From contig JAWKWH010000001.1 in assembly GCA_041397625.1 (NCBI GenBank), positions 62,001-126,000 of the forward strand: a stretch of 64,000 nt of DNA. Direction: 5' to 3'. This DNA comes from JAWKWH01 sp041397625 (lineage in GTDB: Bacteria > Pseudomonadota > Alphaproteobacteria > Rhizobiales > Rhizobiaceae). Under the pieces are notes generated by a model. That model had not been told where the DNA came from. It did no database searches and saw nothing but the letters and a program-made list of their open reading frames with translations. This document shows positions 63,726 through 64,000 of the stretch, one piece after another (positions within the stretch are counted from its first letter, which is position 1; each line of letters begins with the position of its first letter). A program made the translations under genes and the position numbers.

Positions 63726-64000
63726 GCGTCAAAAGCCGGCCAAACGGCTCAATTTCCGGGATAATTGTTCGATGGAGCGCGGTTCCTGTCCCCCTCCAGG
63801 GGCCTGTCGCGCATGCGGGTGGATTGGCGGGAGGCCTGCCTCCGGTGTTTTCTGCCCGTCATGGAGGGCTGTTTCGATGTGTATCGGACGGTTTCGGCGG
63901 GTTGCGGGCGCAACTATGGCGCTATCGCCGCCTTGGCCGGTTGTGGTGTTTCGGCCGTGGCGGCAATTGCGGATGGTGCTTGTTGGAACGGCGCGCAATG

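Noticed and set aside
63729..63998. 89-codon minus-strand open frame at the right edge
   Set aside because: It contains the dnaK heat-shock promoter region at its end, has no domain, and its composition is not gene-like.

Overview
The window is GC-rich (low-to-mid 60s %) chromosomal DNA whose gene content points to an alphaproteobacterium of the Hyphomicrobiales (Rhizobiales), most like the Mesorhizobium/Phyllobacteriaceae side. The pointers are the secB-fxsA-Tim44-mltA-smr cluster, a PmtA-type phospholipid N-methyltransferase, an erythrin-VIT1 iron exporter (MbfA) preceded by an Irr-type iron control element, an alphaproteobacterial RpoH promoter in front of dnaK, and rhizobial-type palindromic repeats. 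The species assignment is inference. I see no rRNA, tRNA, CRISPR array, integrase or insertion sequence.

Layout. 1-5.4 kb: the 5' part of a comM/yifB ATPase gene, gshB, then a polyprenyl-sugar group (GT2 transferase, GtrA, GT-C-like membrane protein). 5.5-10.4 kb: a lone receiver protein with a GGDEF-EAL protein, then a coupled SMP-30 lactonase and GH42 beta-galactosidase. 10.4-17.1 kb: cell envelope and export housekeeping (RlpA-like protein, SecB, FxsA, Tim44-like, MltA, Smr, XRE), a pirin and a PPK2 kinase. 17.1-20.3 kb: a conserved hypothetical gene invaded in frame by two palindromic repeats, a small secreted protein and a membrane-anchored winged-helix/TPR regulator. 20.4-29.1 kb: prfC, a TetR-amidase-VOC operon, DUF6356 and Lrp genes, dut, a PEP-mutase-like lyase, a trans-3-hydroxyproline dehydratase and a cysteine synthase. 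29.1-36 kb: an ArsR/DUF1127 divergent pair, a TRAP transporter (DctP-DctQ-DctM), and mbfA coupled to a polytopic membrane protein.

36.1-42.8 kb: a permuted NlpC/P60 hydrolase, dnaG-rpoD, a GNAT acetyltransferase, a DksA-like zinc finger and HlyU. 42.8-43.4 kb is a duplicated intergenic repeat cluster. 43.4-50.5 kb: uvrB, itself carrying in-frame repeat insertions, followed by a zinc-metallopeptidase gene; then a lipoprotein and a large modular peptidoglycan hydrolase forming an unfamiliar pair. 50.7-64 kb: a membrane GGDEF-EAL protein, an amino-acid ABC binding protein and permease without an ATPase gene, small secreted and membrane proteins, prpE, a short AT-richer stretch with an orphan gene, pmtA, and the dnaK/dnaJ locus split by an AAA ATPase gene.

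The most unusual signals are (i) the family of palindromic repeats that has entered coding sequences without breaking frame, at two places in one hypothetical gene and two in uvrB; (ii) the lipoprotein/hydrolase pair, which looks like an uncharacterised cell-wall-acting system; (iii) the ATPase gene between dnaK and dnaJ, behind a strong dnaK terminator; and (iv) two regulator genes whose operators touch their start codons, suggesting leaderless, autoregulated transcripts.
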